A DNA stretch of 64,000 bases from Aestuariivirga sp. Its GTDB lineage: Bacteria; Pseudomonadota; Alphaproteobacteria; Rhizobiales; Aestuariivirgaceae. The stretch is from positions 1-64,000 of the forward strand of contig NZ_JADCDB010000024.1 in assembly GCF_020252395.1 (NCBI RefSeq). Direction: 5' to 3'. The translations under genes were made by a program, and so were the position numbers. The notes under the pieces are model-generated. The model worked only from the letters and a program-made list of their open reading frames with translations, was not told the origin of the DNA and did not search any database. Below are positions 8,213 through 15,988 of the stretch, one piece after another (positions within the stretch are counted from its first letter, which is position 1; each line of letters opens with the position of its first letter).

Positions 8213-9876
8213 AGACTGTCCTTTACCGCCATCACCGCCGCTGCGATGGCGGCCTGCCATTGCCCTGGACTGTCCTGGGCGATGCGCCGCAGGCTTGGAT
8301 ACCATAGGTTGTTGGGTCCACCCTGCCAATACCACAGGCAGCCTTTGCCAGAAGGCACCATCGCGACGCCCTGTTTCGCCAGGGCGCCGGCAAGATGCGC
8401 CGTGACGTTGGAAGTGGTCAGCACCGCGCCGCAGAGATCGACGAGGGCGAGGAGCCCGTCGATGTCGTTGAGAACGTCGAGCCCTTCCGCCCGATGCACG
8501 GTCACGCCGAGGGCCGCCCGCACCTCGGCGATCTCATCCTCCACCTCGCCATACTGCAGGTTCACGAAGCTTACGCCCGGCGTGGCCAGCAGCGGGGCCA
8601 GATCCATCAGGCGGAGGCTCTTCTCGGGGCCGAACTTCTTGTTCGCGCTCTTCCACGACAGTCCGCACGCCGGATGACGCGCAAGAAAGGGATTGTCGCG
8701 GCGCAGCGCATCGCGACGTGCTGCATTGGCCACCAGGAACGGCATGCGCCGCGCCGCGATCAGCGCTGCATCGACGTTTAGCAGCGCGCCGAGATCGCCC
8801 AGCGCTGCCTGCGCGGTGAAACGCCCCTCGGGCGGCAGCGCGCCATCGATGAACGTCAGGTGCGGGCAGGAGCGGCGCAGAATGGCGAGGAGCCGCCGGT
8901 CAACGGCCACGGTAGCGCTGAGGCCCTCCGGCAGCAATGACAGCAGCGAGGCATGGAAAATCTCGTCGCCGATCCCCTGCTCGCCCCACAGCAGCACATG
9001 GCCCTCCGGCCGCCCATCCCAGGCGGGCAAGTCCGTCACCAGCTTCGGACTGGTGAAGGCCGGGCTCCTCCAGCGCCAGGAATAGAGGCCGAAGCCCTCG
9101 CCGAAGCGCCCCAGCCCCAGCAGCAGAAGCGACTTGTTGTGCTGCGCCTCGGCATAATCCGGCCGCAGCCGCAGCGCCGCGTCAAAGCTCTCCAGCGCCG
9201 CGCCGGAACGCCCCATCTCAACCAGCGCATTGGCCCGGTTGTAATGGGCTTCGGCATAGGCCGGGCGCAATGCGATGGCCCGGTCATGGCAGGCCAGCGC
9301 CTCTTCAAGCTGCCCCAGCTCCTTCAAAGCATTGCCGCGGTTGCTGTGCGCCTCCGCATAGCGCGGGCGGAGCGCGATCGCCGCATCATAGCTCGTCACC
9401 GCCTCATCCAGCCGGCCGGTGTCCCTGAGCGCGATGCCGCGGTTGTTGTGTGCTTCCGCCAGCTGCGGGTCCAGCCGCAACGCGGCATCATAGGCGGCGA
9501 TCGCCTCGCTGTCGCGCTTCAGGTCCTTCAGCGCATTCCCGGCTTCGAGGTGATATTGCGCATCGCCGGGCTTGAGAGCCAGCGCCTGGCGCAAGCTGTC
9601 CAGCGCCTCGGCAGGCCGCCCCAGCGTCAGCAGCGCATTGCCGAGATTGTAATGCGCCTCGGCGAAGCCCGGCCGCAGCGCAATGGCGCGGCGGATCAGC
9701 TCGGCGCCTTTCTGCGCCTCATCCGACTGAACGAGGGTGAGCCCCATCAGGTGCAGGCTGTCGAAATGCCGGGGGTCCAGCGCCAGCACCTGAGCATAGA
9801 GCGCCTGCGCCGCGGCAAGCTTGCCGCTCTGATGCAACGCCAGCGCCTTCCGGAAAATGTCGTTCGGCGCGGCCAC
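8209..9876 (-). CDS. TPR protein with C-terminal GT9-like glycosyltransferase domain (copy 3)
   Basis: Protein of 555 aa with a GTG start at 9876. About seven TPR units (~5-260) with cores like RYAEAHSNRGNALKELG. The GT-B domain (~285-550) has DLPAWDGRPEGHVLLWGEQG, GDEIFHASLLSL, LSWKSANKKFG and NVTAHLAGALAKQG. It is the first gene of the reverse operon that runs to 3816, and its stop overlaps the next start by 4 bp. About 80 bp separate it from the preceding VIT-like gene, leaving room for the operon promoter. Least TPR-rich of the three paralogues, and its GT domain is somewhat diverged (SANKKFG for SGNPKLG), so donor or acceptor may differ. Confidence 0.85.
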   Translation of the reverse strand: MAAPNDIFRKALALHQSGKLAAAQALYAQVLALDPRHFDSLHLMGLTLVQSDEAQKGAELIRRAIALRPGFAEAHYNLGNALLTLGRPAEALDSLRQALALKPGDAQYHLEAGNALKDLKRDSEAIAAYDAALRLDPQLAEAHNNRGIALRDTGRLDEAVTSYDAAIALRPRYAEAHSNRGNALKELGQLEEALACHDRAIALRPAYAEAHYNRANALVEMGRSGAALESFDAALRLRPDYAEAQHNKSLLLLGLGRFGEGFGLYSWRWRSPAFTSPKLVTDLPAWDGRPEGHVLLWGEQGIGDEIFHASLLSLLPEGLSATVAVDRRLLAILRRSCPHLTFIDGALPPEGRFTAQAALGDLGALLNVDAALIAARRMPFLVANAARRDALRRDNPFLARHPACGLSWKSANKKFGPEKSLRLMDLAPLLATPGVSFVNLQYGEVEDEIAEVRAALGVTVHRAEGLDVLNDIDGLLALVDLCGAVLTTSNVTAHLAGALAKQGVAMVPSGKGCLWYWQGGPNNLWYPSLRRIAQDSPGQWQAAIAAAVMAVKDSL

Positions 9877-9956
9877 GGTTTTGGGTCCAGTCCTTCATGC
9901 GGCGGTGTTGCGGGGTCCTCTATCACCCACGGCCGGACAGCGTCCAGCGTGACGGA

Positions 9957-10619
9957 CTAACCACCGAGCGCAATGGTGAGCGCCACCAGCACCGCGCCGA
10001 GGATCACCATGGCGCCCGCCGTCCACCACGGCGAAAAGCCCGAGGCCCGGCCATAGGCATGGCCGATCAGCGCCAGCATGGCGAGGCCGATGCCATTCGA
10101 TACCCGCATCGCCGAGTCCAGGTCCGACATGAACACGAAGGGCAGGATCACCGGAAAGGTGGAGGCGACCACGATCAGGAACACGCTGAAAGCGCCGCGC
10201 AGGTCGTCGCGCGTTACCGGCGGCGCTGTTGATTCGAGCGGAAGATCCGCGATACGCTGGCGGATGCGATCCGTCATCTCGTCCGTCAACTCGCCGCTCA
10301 CCAGCGGCGGCAGGTTGTCGCGGATCAGGGCACGCGCCTCGGCATGGCTGCGCGCCCGCTTCACCGCCAGCACCGTCTTGCGGCCGCCGCCGCGGTCGTT
10401 GAGCCGCGCCATCACGAACATGATGGCGTCGATCAGCCCCCAGGCGATGTTGCAGCCCAGCGCCGCGATCAGCATCACCCGCACCTCGCCGTGATCCGCC
10501 GTTGCCACGCTCAGAGATCCGGTGAAGCTCATCACCATGATCAGGCCGAACAGAATTTCTGCCAGCCGCTCGCCAGGTTCGAGCACAGGGTTGCGGGGTT
10601 GCGGGGCAGCTTCAGGCAT
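9957..10619 (-). CDS. VIT1/CCC1-like integral membrane protein
   Basis: Protein of 220 aa from the ATG at 10619; the upstream in-frame extension overlaps the antiporter gene and lacks family features. After a short Pro-rich N-terminus, GERLAEILFGLIMVMSFTGS forms the first membrane helix. Further helices lie near residues 45-70, 135-155, 165-185 and 195-218. The layout with a charged middle loop recalls the CCC1/VIT family of iron and manganese transporters and related alphaproteobacterial proteins, but the residues of a metal-binding domain are not obvious. It lies 11 bp behind a Ca2+/H+ antiporter gene on the same strand, so a role in divalent-cation handling is plausible. Function unproven. 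Confidence 0.6.
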   Translation of the reverse strand: MPEAAPQPRNPVLEPGERLAEILFGLIMVMSFTGSLSVATADHGEVRVMLIAALGCNIAWGLIDAIMFVMARLNDRGGGRKTVLAVKRARSHAEARALIRDNLPPLVSGELTDEMTDRIRQRIADLPLESTAPPVTRDDLRGAFSVFLIVVASTFPVILPFVFMSDLDSAMRVSNGIGLAMLALIGHAYGRASGFSPWWTAGAMVILGAVLVALTIALGG

Positions 10620-10630
10620 CGCCGGGAACC

Positions 10631-11710
10631 TCAGACGGGTGGCATGACATAGAGCGTCACCGCGAAGATCGCATAGATCATCAGCATCAGCAGGCCCAGA
10701 AACCATGCGGCATGGCCGCTCGCCGTGGTCAGCGCCGCGGCGAGCGTGGCGACGAAGATCATCACCACCGCGCCGGGCCAGAACTGCAGCGACATGGGCG
10801 CGGGGCCTAGCACATGGCTGAGCAGCACCAGCACCGGCGCCACGAACAGCGCGATCTGCGCCGCACTGCCGAAGGAAATGCCGAGGCTGAGGTCGAGCCG
10901 GTTCTTGCGCGCCGCGCTGAAGGCGGCCGTCATCTCCGCCGCCGCGCCCACGATGGCCACGACCACGAAACCCATGAAGGCCGGCGACAGGCCAAGTTCC
11001 GCCGACGCGCCGGTCAGCGAGGCCACGAACACCTCGCTCGCCAGCGCCACCGCCACCGTGGCGCCGACCAGCACGCCGATGGCGAGCCCCAGCGGCCAGG
11101 CCTCGCCCTCTTCCGTCTCATGCGCTGCGGCGGAGAAATATTTGCGGTGTGTGCCGAGCGTGAACACCAGACTGAATCCATAGGCCGCCAGCAGGATGAC
11201 GGCGATGGCTGGGCTGAGCGCGGGCGGCAGCGTCTGCTGGTCCATGCCGGCGAGCGCGGAGGGGACCATCAGTCCGAAGGCCGCGAGGAACAGCAGGCCC
11301 ACCTGCAGCCGCGTGCTGGCACGGTTAAAGTCCTGCACATGGTGGCGCAGCCCGCCGAGCAGAAAGCACATGCCGGTCATGAACAGCGCATTGGTGACGA
11401 TGGCGCCGGCGATCGTCGCCTTCACCAGCAGATATTCGCCCGCCTGCAGCGCGGCGATCGCGATCAGCAATTCGGTGAGGTTGCCCAGCGTGGCGTTGAG
11501 CAGCCCGCCGATGGCATCGCCAGTGCGCACCGCCACCTGCTCCGTGGCAAGGCTCAGCAGTGCGGCCAGCGGCACAATGGCGAGAATGGAGAGAAGAAAG
11601 GTTAGCGTATGGGCAGCGGGCGCCGCGGCTTCCGCGATGAGCGGGGCTGGAACCGCCGGCAGAAGCCACAGCACTTTGTTGCCGCGAATGGCGTCGAGCA
11701 GATTACCCAT
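10631..11710 (-). CDS. Calcium/proton antiporter (CaCA superfamily, CAX/ChaA type)
   Basis: Protein of 359 aa with about eleven hydrophobic segments. The two alpha repeats of the CAX family are visible: GGLLNATLGNLTELLIAIAA in the first half (residues ~68-87), and SPAFMGFVVVAIVGAAAEM with downstream LDLSLGISFGSAAQIALF in the second. The acidic Glu in each (GNLTE, GAAAE) is the expected cation site. It should exchange cytosolic Ca2+ for protons across the inner membrane. Length matches the bacterial family (350-370 aa). It is followed 11 bp later by the VIT-like gene and probably forms a two-gene operon with it. Confidence 0.9.
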   Translation of the reverse strand: MGNLLDAIRGNKVLWLLPAVPAPLIAEAAAPAAHTLTFLLSILAIVPLAALLSLATEQVAVRTGDAIGGLLNATLGNLTELLIAIAALQAGEYLLVKATIAGAIVTNALFMTGMCFLLGGLRHHVQDFNRASTRLQVGLLFLAAFGLMVPSALAGMDQQTLPPALSPAIAVILLAAYGFSLVFTLGTHRKYFSAAAHETEEGEAWPLGLAIGVLVGATVAVALASEVFVASLTGASAELGLSPAFMGFVVVAIVGAAAEMTAAFSAARKNRLDLSLGISFGSAAQIALFVAPVLVLLSHVLGPAPMSLQFWPGAVVMIFVATLAAALTTASGHAAWFLGLLMLMIYAIFAVTLYVMPPV

Positions 11711-11757
11711 GCACTTTTCCTCCTGCCGCGCCGCCGCGGCCGTTCATGCGAAGCCAC

Positions 11758-12723
11758 TCACGCTGCCCCCGCGGCCGAGGTCATCCACGCCTGCGCGAAG
11801 TGGCGGATCACGATCGAATTGTTGCGCTGCGCGTCGGGTCCCGGCCCGCGGTTGATGCGGCCGAGGCTGGTGCGGCCATAGAAACCGCGGTGCAGCTTGG
11901 GCTGGTAGTTGGCGCGCCGCGACGGAATGACGAAGCGCCGCGCCCGGCAATGCGCGCTGATCCACACGTCGTCGACGAAGAAGGCCTCCGGCGGGGCCTG
12001 GCTGTAATCGGTGACCGCGGTAAGATCGAAGAAGGCGGGCCGCACGAGATAGCCCGAGAGGCCCTGTACGATGTCAACCTCAACCGGCTGGCGAAGCCGT
12101 CGCGCCCGCACCGGCGCCGGTGGCAGCATGTTGAGGTTGCTCCACAGCGTGGTGGGCCGGTCGATCAGGTCGGCCGGCACCACCCAGCCGCTCATGCAGA
12201 AGGCGGCATCGGGCTGGCGCTCCGCCGCCGCCACCAGGCCGGCCACCAGATTGGCGGGATAGATGCGGTCGTCATCGACCACGATGACCGGCGTCTGCGG
12301 CGCCTCCGCCGCGAGCGTCGGCAGCAGCTTGGTCGCCGGGCCTGCGTCCTCGCACCAGCGGATGTGCACGCCTGCAAGTCCCTCGAGAAAGGCCGGCGCC
12401 TCATAGTCCACCGCCTCGCGCTTCGAAAAGCGGGGCAGGTTCAGCACGATGCGCTCCGGAGCCAGGCTCTGGCGCAGCAGGCTCTTCAGCGTGCGCCCGA
12501 TCAGCGGCAGGCGGCTGGGGATGGAGGTGAGCGAGACCACGGCGGGCGTGCGCCGCGGATTCGCCGCCCAGCGGGCATCAAGTTGGGCGAGGCTCATGCG
12601 GCTCAGCGCAAGCTCGTCCGCCACGTCGCGGATCAGCGTCTCGCCCTCGAAGAAATCATGGATGCCGATCGCCGCCGCGGTTCCGCCAAGGCCCAGCAGG
12701 GCGGCCCCGATGCCGCTCAGCAT
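11758..12723 (-). CDS. GT2-like glycosyltransferase
   Basis: Protein of 321 aa. Residues ~60-80 (PAVVSLTSIPSRLPLIGRTL) look like the first strand and nucleotide loop of a GT-A enzyme, and TPVIVVDDDRIYPANLV (~140-156) supplies the DxD metal site. FSGYLV-type and FFVDDVWISAHC segments further on resemble acceptor-site regions where an Asp-Asp-x-Trp serves as catalytic base. The first ~25 residues are hydrophobic (LSGIGAALLGLGGTAAAIGI) and may anchor it in the membrane. It is transcribed away from pgpA and 47 bp ahead of the antiporter gene. A surface-glycan role is likely from the neighbourhood; the exact sugar is unknown. Confidence 0.65.
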   Translation of the reverse strand: MLSGIGAALLGLGGTAAAIGIHDFFEGETLIRDVADELALSRMSLAQLDARWAANPRRTPAVVSLTSIPSRLPLIGRTLKSLLRQSLAPERIVLNLPRFSKREAVDYEAPAFLEGLAGVHIRWCEDAGPATKLLPTLAAEAPQTPVIVVDDDRIYPANLVAGLVAAAERQPDAAFCMSGWVVPADLIDRPTTLWSNLNMLPPAPVRARRLRQPVEVDIVQGLSGYLVRPAFFDLTAVTDYSQAPPEAFFVDDVWISAHCRARRFVIPSRRANYQPKLHRGFYGRTSLGRINRGPGPDAQRNNSIVIRHFAQAWMTSAAGAA

Positions 12724-12821
12724 GGCGAAAGTTTTCTACGTGCCCACATGGGCTTATGTTAAGAGAACGACAGCAGAAAGTCAGCGGGAAACTTCGTGCG
12801 CAGAGAGTTTCGGGGGCCGGC

Positions 12822-13307
12822 ATGAAGGCGGAGTTTCGTCACATGGCGAAGCCGTCCGTGGCGCTGGCGCTCAGCTTCGGCCTTGGCCTTGCGCCGTGGA
12901 TGCCGGGCACCTTCGGCGCGGCTGGGGCCTTCCTGCTCTATCCCCTGGTGATTCATCTGCCATGGCTGCTGCAAGGCGTTCTGGCGCTGGCTCTGCTGGC
13001 GCTGGGCTGCCTCGCCTGCGGCCGCGCCGCCGCCGTGCTGGGAAGCGAAGATCCCTCCGCCATCGTCTGGGACGAGACGGTGGGCATGCTGATCGTGCTG
13101 GTGCTGACGCCGGCAACGCCGCTGTCGTGGCTCCTGGGCTTCCTGGCCTTCCGCGTGCTCGACATCAACAAGCCCTGGCTCATCGGCCGGGCGGAGGAGA
13201 GTTTTTCGGGCGGTGCCGCCATTATGGCGGACGATGCGCTGGCGGGCGCTGCGGCGGCCGGCATTGTGTGGGCGGCCCTCGGCCTCCTTCAGGCCGTCAC
13301 GGTATGA
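12822..13307 (+). CDS. pgpA: Phosphatidylglycerophosphatase A
   Basis: Removes phosphate from phosphatidylglycerophosphate in the inner membrane, giving phosphatidylglycerol. Family landmarks: SFGLGLAPWMPGTFGAAGA (usual GLSPxAPGTxGS), the acidic catalytic stretch IVWDETVGM, FRVLDINKPW, and GGAAIMADDALAG near the end. 161 aa with four membrane helices, close to the usual 155-175. The start is uncertain: ATG at 12822 follows a run of G, while ATG at 12843 has GGCGGAG upstream; the longer open frame to 12756 is unlikely. Its 3' end overlaps the convergent DUF4833 gene by 11 bp. A core phospholipid gene inside an otherwise accessory-looking region. Confidence 0.9.
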   Translation: MKAEFRHMAKPSVALALSFGLGLAPWMPGTFGAAGAFLLYPLVIHLPWLLQGVLALALLALGCLACGRAAAVLGSEDPSAIVWDETVGMLIVLVLTPATPLSWLLGFLAFRVLDINKPWLIGRAEESFSGGAAIMADDALAGAAAAGIVWAALGLLQAVTV

Positions 13308-13818
13308 AGCTTTCCATCACCGGCTTGCCGGTCGCCAGCGAATAGCCATAGAGGTCCACCTTGCTGACGCTCGGCACGCTGCCGCTTTCGTCGAGGTGCA
13401 GATAGGCATAGCCGAGCACGCTGGGCTCGCCCGCCACCTTCGCCTCCAGGCGCGGCACGCCATCGACGAGCTTCAGCAGTGCCGGCCGGTTCTGATAGGA
13501 TACGACGCGCACAAGAAAGCTGCCGGGCATGCCCTGCGCCGGCTCGGATTTTACGCCGAAGGCGAAGTTGCGCTCGATCGTCGAGAGGTCCTTCTTCTCG
13601 CCCTCGTCGTTGAAGCGCCGCCAGAACGCCTCCACCGGCTGCCTGGGGTCGAGCTTGCCGCCGGCGAGGCGGGCAACATAAACGATTGTGTTGGAGTTCA
13701 TCGAGCGCTGTACATAGAATACTTGGTTAGGCTCGCGCGGCACGGGGTAGCTGTCCCCGGCCGCAGCAGGCATGAGCGCGGAGGCAAGCAGCAGCAGCGC
13801 CGCGGCTGCCCGCTTCAT
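13297..13818 (-). CDS. DUF4833 domain protein with signal peptide
   Basis: Protein of 173 aa. The ATG at 13818 overlaps the stop of the CDP-alcohol phosphotransferase (ATGA) and has AGAAAGG just upstream. A clear signal peptide (MKRAAAALLLLASALMPAAA, cut after AAA-G) implies export to the periplasm. The mature part holds NQVFYVQRSMNSNTIVYVAR and FGVKSEPAQGMPGSFLVRVV, typical of DUF4833, a family of unknown function. A larger frame reading through upstream is an artefact. It closes a three-gene operon with an FGGY kinase and a CDP-alcohol phosphotransferase, so it may handle the headgroup or the lipid made by them on the periplasmic side; that is inference only. Confidence 0.7.
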   Translation of the reverse strand: MKRAAAALLLLASALMPAAAGDSYPVPREPNQVFYVQRSMNSNTIVYVARLAGGKLDPRQPVEAFWRRFNDEGEKKDLSTIERNFAFGVKSEPAQGMPGSFLVRVVSYQNRPALLKLVDGVPRLEAKVAGEPSVLGYAYLHLDESGSVPSVSKVDLYGYSLATGKPVMESFIP

Positions 13819-14414
13819 CCTTTCTCCTGCAGCAGCTTCTTCGCCCGCAGGAAACGCTGCGCGGCGGTGAGGTGGGTGAGGATGGCAAGCAGCCATAGTG
13901 CCCAGGGGATGACGCCGGCATGCGCGCCCACCAGGCTCTGGCAGACCAGCGCCAGGCAGATGAAGAAGATCCGCTCCTGGCGTTCGAACAGGTCCGGCCA
14001 GGCGGCGTTGTCGACCTTGGTCTCCATCGCCGCGCGGGCTTTCATGTAGCTCGTCAGGAAGGCGCCGGACAGCGCGAAATAGCCCGCCGCCCAGGCATCG
14101 CTCACATAGGCGAGTGCGGCGAGCGCGATCATTTCCTGATAACGGTCGGCGATGGCGTCGAGATAGCCGCCGAACTTCGAGCTCTCGCGCCTGATGCGCG
14201 CCACCGCGCCGTCGAGCGAGTCGGCCGAGAAGGCGATGGCGAGGCCCACCGCATACCAGAACGGCGCGCGGTGCCAGACATAGGCGAGGCTGACGAGGGC
14301 GATCAGGCCAAGCCCCATCAGCGTCACCTGATTGGCGGTAAAGACGCGCGCCAGCGGCCGCGCCGGCGCTTCCCACAGGGGATCGATGTATTTCTTGAAC
14401 AATCCGTCGATCAT
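13815..14414 (-). CDS. CDP-alcohol phosphatidyltransferase family protein
   Basis: Integral membrane enzyme that joins a CDP-activated alcohol to a second alcohol or phospho-alcohol, releasing CMP. The family signature D-x2-D-G-x2-A-R-x8-G-x3-D-x3-D is intact in DSLDGAVAR followed by GGYLDAIADR at residues ~77-105. Six membrane helices, 199 aa. The ATG at 14414 overlaps the kinase stop by 4 bp, so translation is coupled. Coupling to an FGGY sugar or polyol kinase suggests the acceptor is a phosphorylated polyol (for example inositol phosphate), which would fit with the inositol-3-phosphate synthase gene 9 kb away. The specific substrate cannot be read from the sequence. Confidence 0.8.
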   Translation of the reverse strand: MIDGLFKKYIDPLWEAPARPLARVFTANQVTLMGLGLIALVSLAYVWHRAPFWYAVGLAIAFSADSLDGAVARIRRESSKFGGYLDAIADRYQEMIALAALAYVSDAWAAGYFALSGAFLTSYMKARAAMETKVDNAAWPDLFERQERIFFICLALVCQSLVGAHAGVIPWALWLLAILTHLTAAQRFLRAKKLLQEKG

Positions 14415-15943
14415 CTGCCCGCATCCTGGAAGGCTGAGCGGAACCACCGCGCGTTGTTCTTATAGGCGTCGAGGAACAGCGCGAAACGCCGGTCGAAATA
14501 GGCCCTGCGCGAGGGATCGGGCCGGTAGACGGTTTCGGACGAGCGGTCGAAGCTTTTCGCCGCCTCCCACACGCTGGCGCGCCAACCAAGGCCGGCGGCG
14601 GCGATCGCCGCGGCGCCGCGCACCCCGGCATTGCGCGGGTCGCGCGCCACGGCGATGTCAGCGCCGAGGCAATCGGCCAGCGCCTGGCACAGCGTGGCGT
14701 TGAGCGCGCCGCCGCCCACCGCGCGCAGCAGATGCGCGTGCCTGGTGCCCTTTTGCCGGGCCACCGATTGCCAGGCCCAGCGGGTGTTGAGCGCCACGCC
14801 CTCGGTCACCGCCTGGCGCAGGCTGTCGCGCCCGTGCTGCAGCGAAAGGCCGAGAAAGGCGCCGCGCAGCCGGTTGTCGTCGACGGGCACGCGCTCGCCG
14901 GCGAGCCACGGCAGAAACAAGGGCGGCGCCACGCCGGGCGTCTCTTCCTCCAGCTCCGGGCCCATCACGCGGGCCAGCCAGTCGAGGCAGGAACCGGCAC
15001 TTTCCTGGGTGGCGATGAGCAGCGGCCGGTTGCCGAAGGGGCTCAGAATGGTGGCATAGCCCTCGCTGGCCGACAGCCGGCGGCCCGGATAGAAGCCGCT
15101 GATCCAGGAGCTGGTGCCAAGCGAGATGTGCAGCTCGCCATCCTCAACCGCGCCGCTGCCGATGGCGGCGGCGCAGACGTCGCCTGCCCCCGCGAAAACC
15201 GGCAGGCCCTCGGCCAGGCCCAGCTCAGTTGCGGCGGCCGCGGTGAGGCCGCCGGGCGAGGCCGTGCCCCCGATGATCTCAGGCAGCAGCTCGCGCGTCA
15301 GGCCGAAGCGCCCGATCAGCGCATCCGACCAGCCCTCCCGGCCTTTGCGCGTGTCCATCATCCAGGTGACATTGGCGAGATCGGCGGTGGTCACCGCATG
15401 GCCGGTGGCCCGCAGCAGCAGCCAGTCCTTCACGTCGAGCAGCTTCCACGCCTTTGCATAGACCTGCGGTTCATGCCGCTTCAGCCACAGCATCTTGGCC
15501 GGCGGATCCATGCCGTTGAGCGACGGCGCGCCATTGGTGAGGCGGATCGAGTTCAGCAGCTTGAACAGGCCATAGCCGATGACCTTGGGGAACCCGCCCA
15601 TCACCTCGCGCGCGATGGCGGCGGCACGCTTGTCGAGCCAGATCAGGCAGGGGCGCAGCGGCTGGCCTTCGCGGTCCACCGCCACCACGCCGCACATCTG
15701 CGAGGCGATGACCATGCCCGCCGCCCGCTCGCGCAGGCCAGGGCAACTGCTGGAGAGCTTGACCAGCGCGAGGCGCAGCGCCAGCCACCAGTCCAGCGGG
15801 TCCTGCTCGGCGCAGCCGGGGCCGGGATAGCTGACGGGATAGGCATGATCGGCGGAATGCAGGACGTCGAGACCGGGTCCGATCAGCCCCACCTTCAGGC
15901 TGCCGGTGCCGACGTCCACCGCAATGATGAGGTCTTGTTTCAC
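14411..15943 (-). CDS. FGGY-family carbohydrate kinase
   Basis: Protein of 510 aa with a GTG start at 15943. The N-terminal ATPase lobe shows DVGTGSLKVGL (phosphate-1 loop of the actin/hexokinase fold). The C-terminal lobe has RAVGGGALNATLCQALAD (adenosine motif) and NAGVRGAAAIAAAGLG. SFDRSSETVYRPDPSRRA near the end matches the family's C-terminus (YxPxxxxxxxY). It phosphorylates a sugar or polyol such as xylulose, ribulose, glycerol or an inositol; the substrate is not decided by visible residues. First gene of an operon with a CDP-alcohol phosphotransferase and a DUF4833 protein. That pairing is unusual for a catabolic kinase and suggests a role in making a lipid or glycan headgroup. Confidence 0.85.
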   Translation of the reverse strand: MKQDLIIAVDVGTGSLKVGLIGPGLDVLHSADHAYPVSYPGPGCAEQDPLDWWLALRLALVKLSSSCPGLRERAAGMVIASQMCGVVAVDREGQPLRPCLIWLDKRAAAIAREVMGGFPKVIGYGLFKLLNSIRLTNGAPSLNGMDPPAKMLWLKRHEPQVYAKAWKLLDVKDWLLLRATGHAVTTADLANVTWMMDTRKGREGWSDALIGRFGLTRELLPEIIGGTASPGGLTAAAATELGLAEGLPVFAGAGDVCAAAIGSGAVEDGELHISLGTSSWISGFYPGRRLSASEGYATILSPFGNRPLLIATQESAGSCLDWLARVMGPELEEETPGVAPPLFLPWLAGERVPVDDNRLRGAFLGLSLQHGRDSLRQAVTEGVALNTRWAWQSVARQKGTRHAHLLRAVGGGALNATLCQALADCLGADIAVARDPRNAGVRGAAAIAAAGLGWRASVWEAAKSFDRSSETVYRPDPSRRAYFDRRFALFLDAYKNNARWFRSAFQDAGR

Positions 15944-15988
15944 AATGCGCCGGAAACGAATTGAGGCTAAGGAGCCGTTATCGGGAAT

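Noticed and set aside
6479-8677. 732-aa plus-strand open frame
   Set aside because: Crosses three real reverse genes; an artefact of high GC and 102-bp repeats.
13297-14631. 444-aa reverse frame reading through the CDP-alcohol phosphotransferase region
   Set aside because: Only its last 173 residues, with a signal peptide, are real (DUF4833); the rest is out-of-frame reading of the upstream genes.
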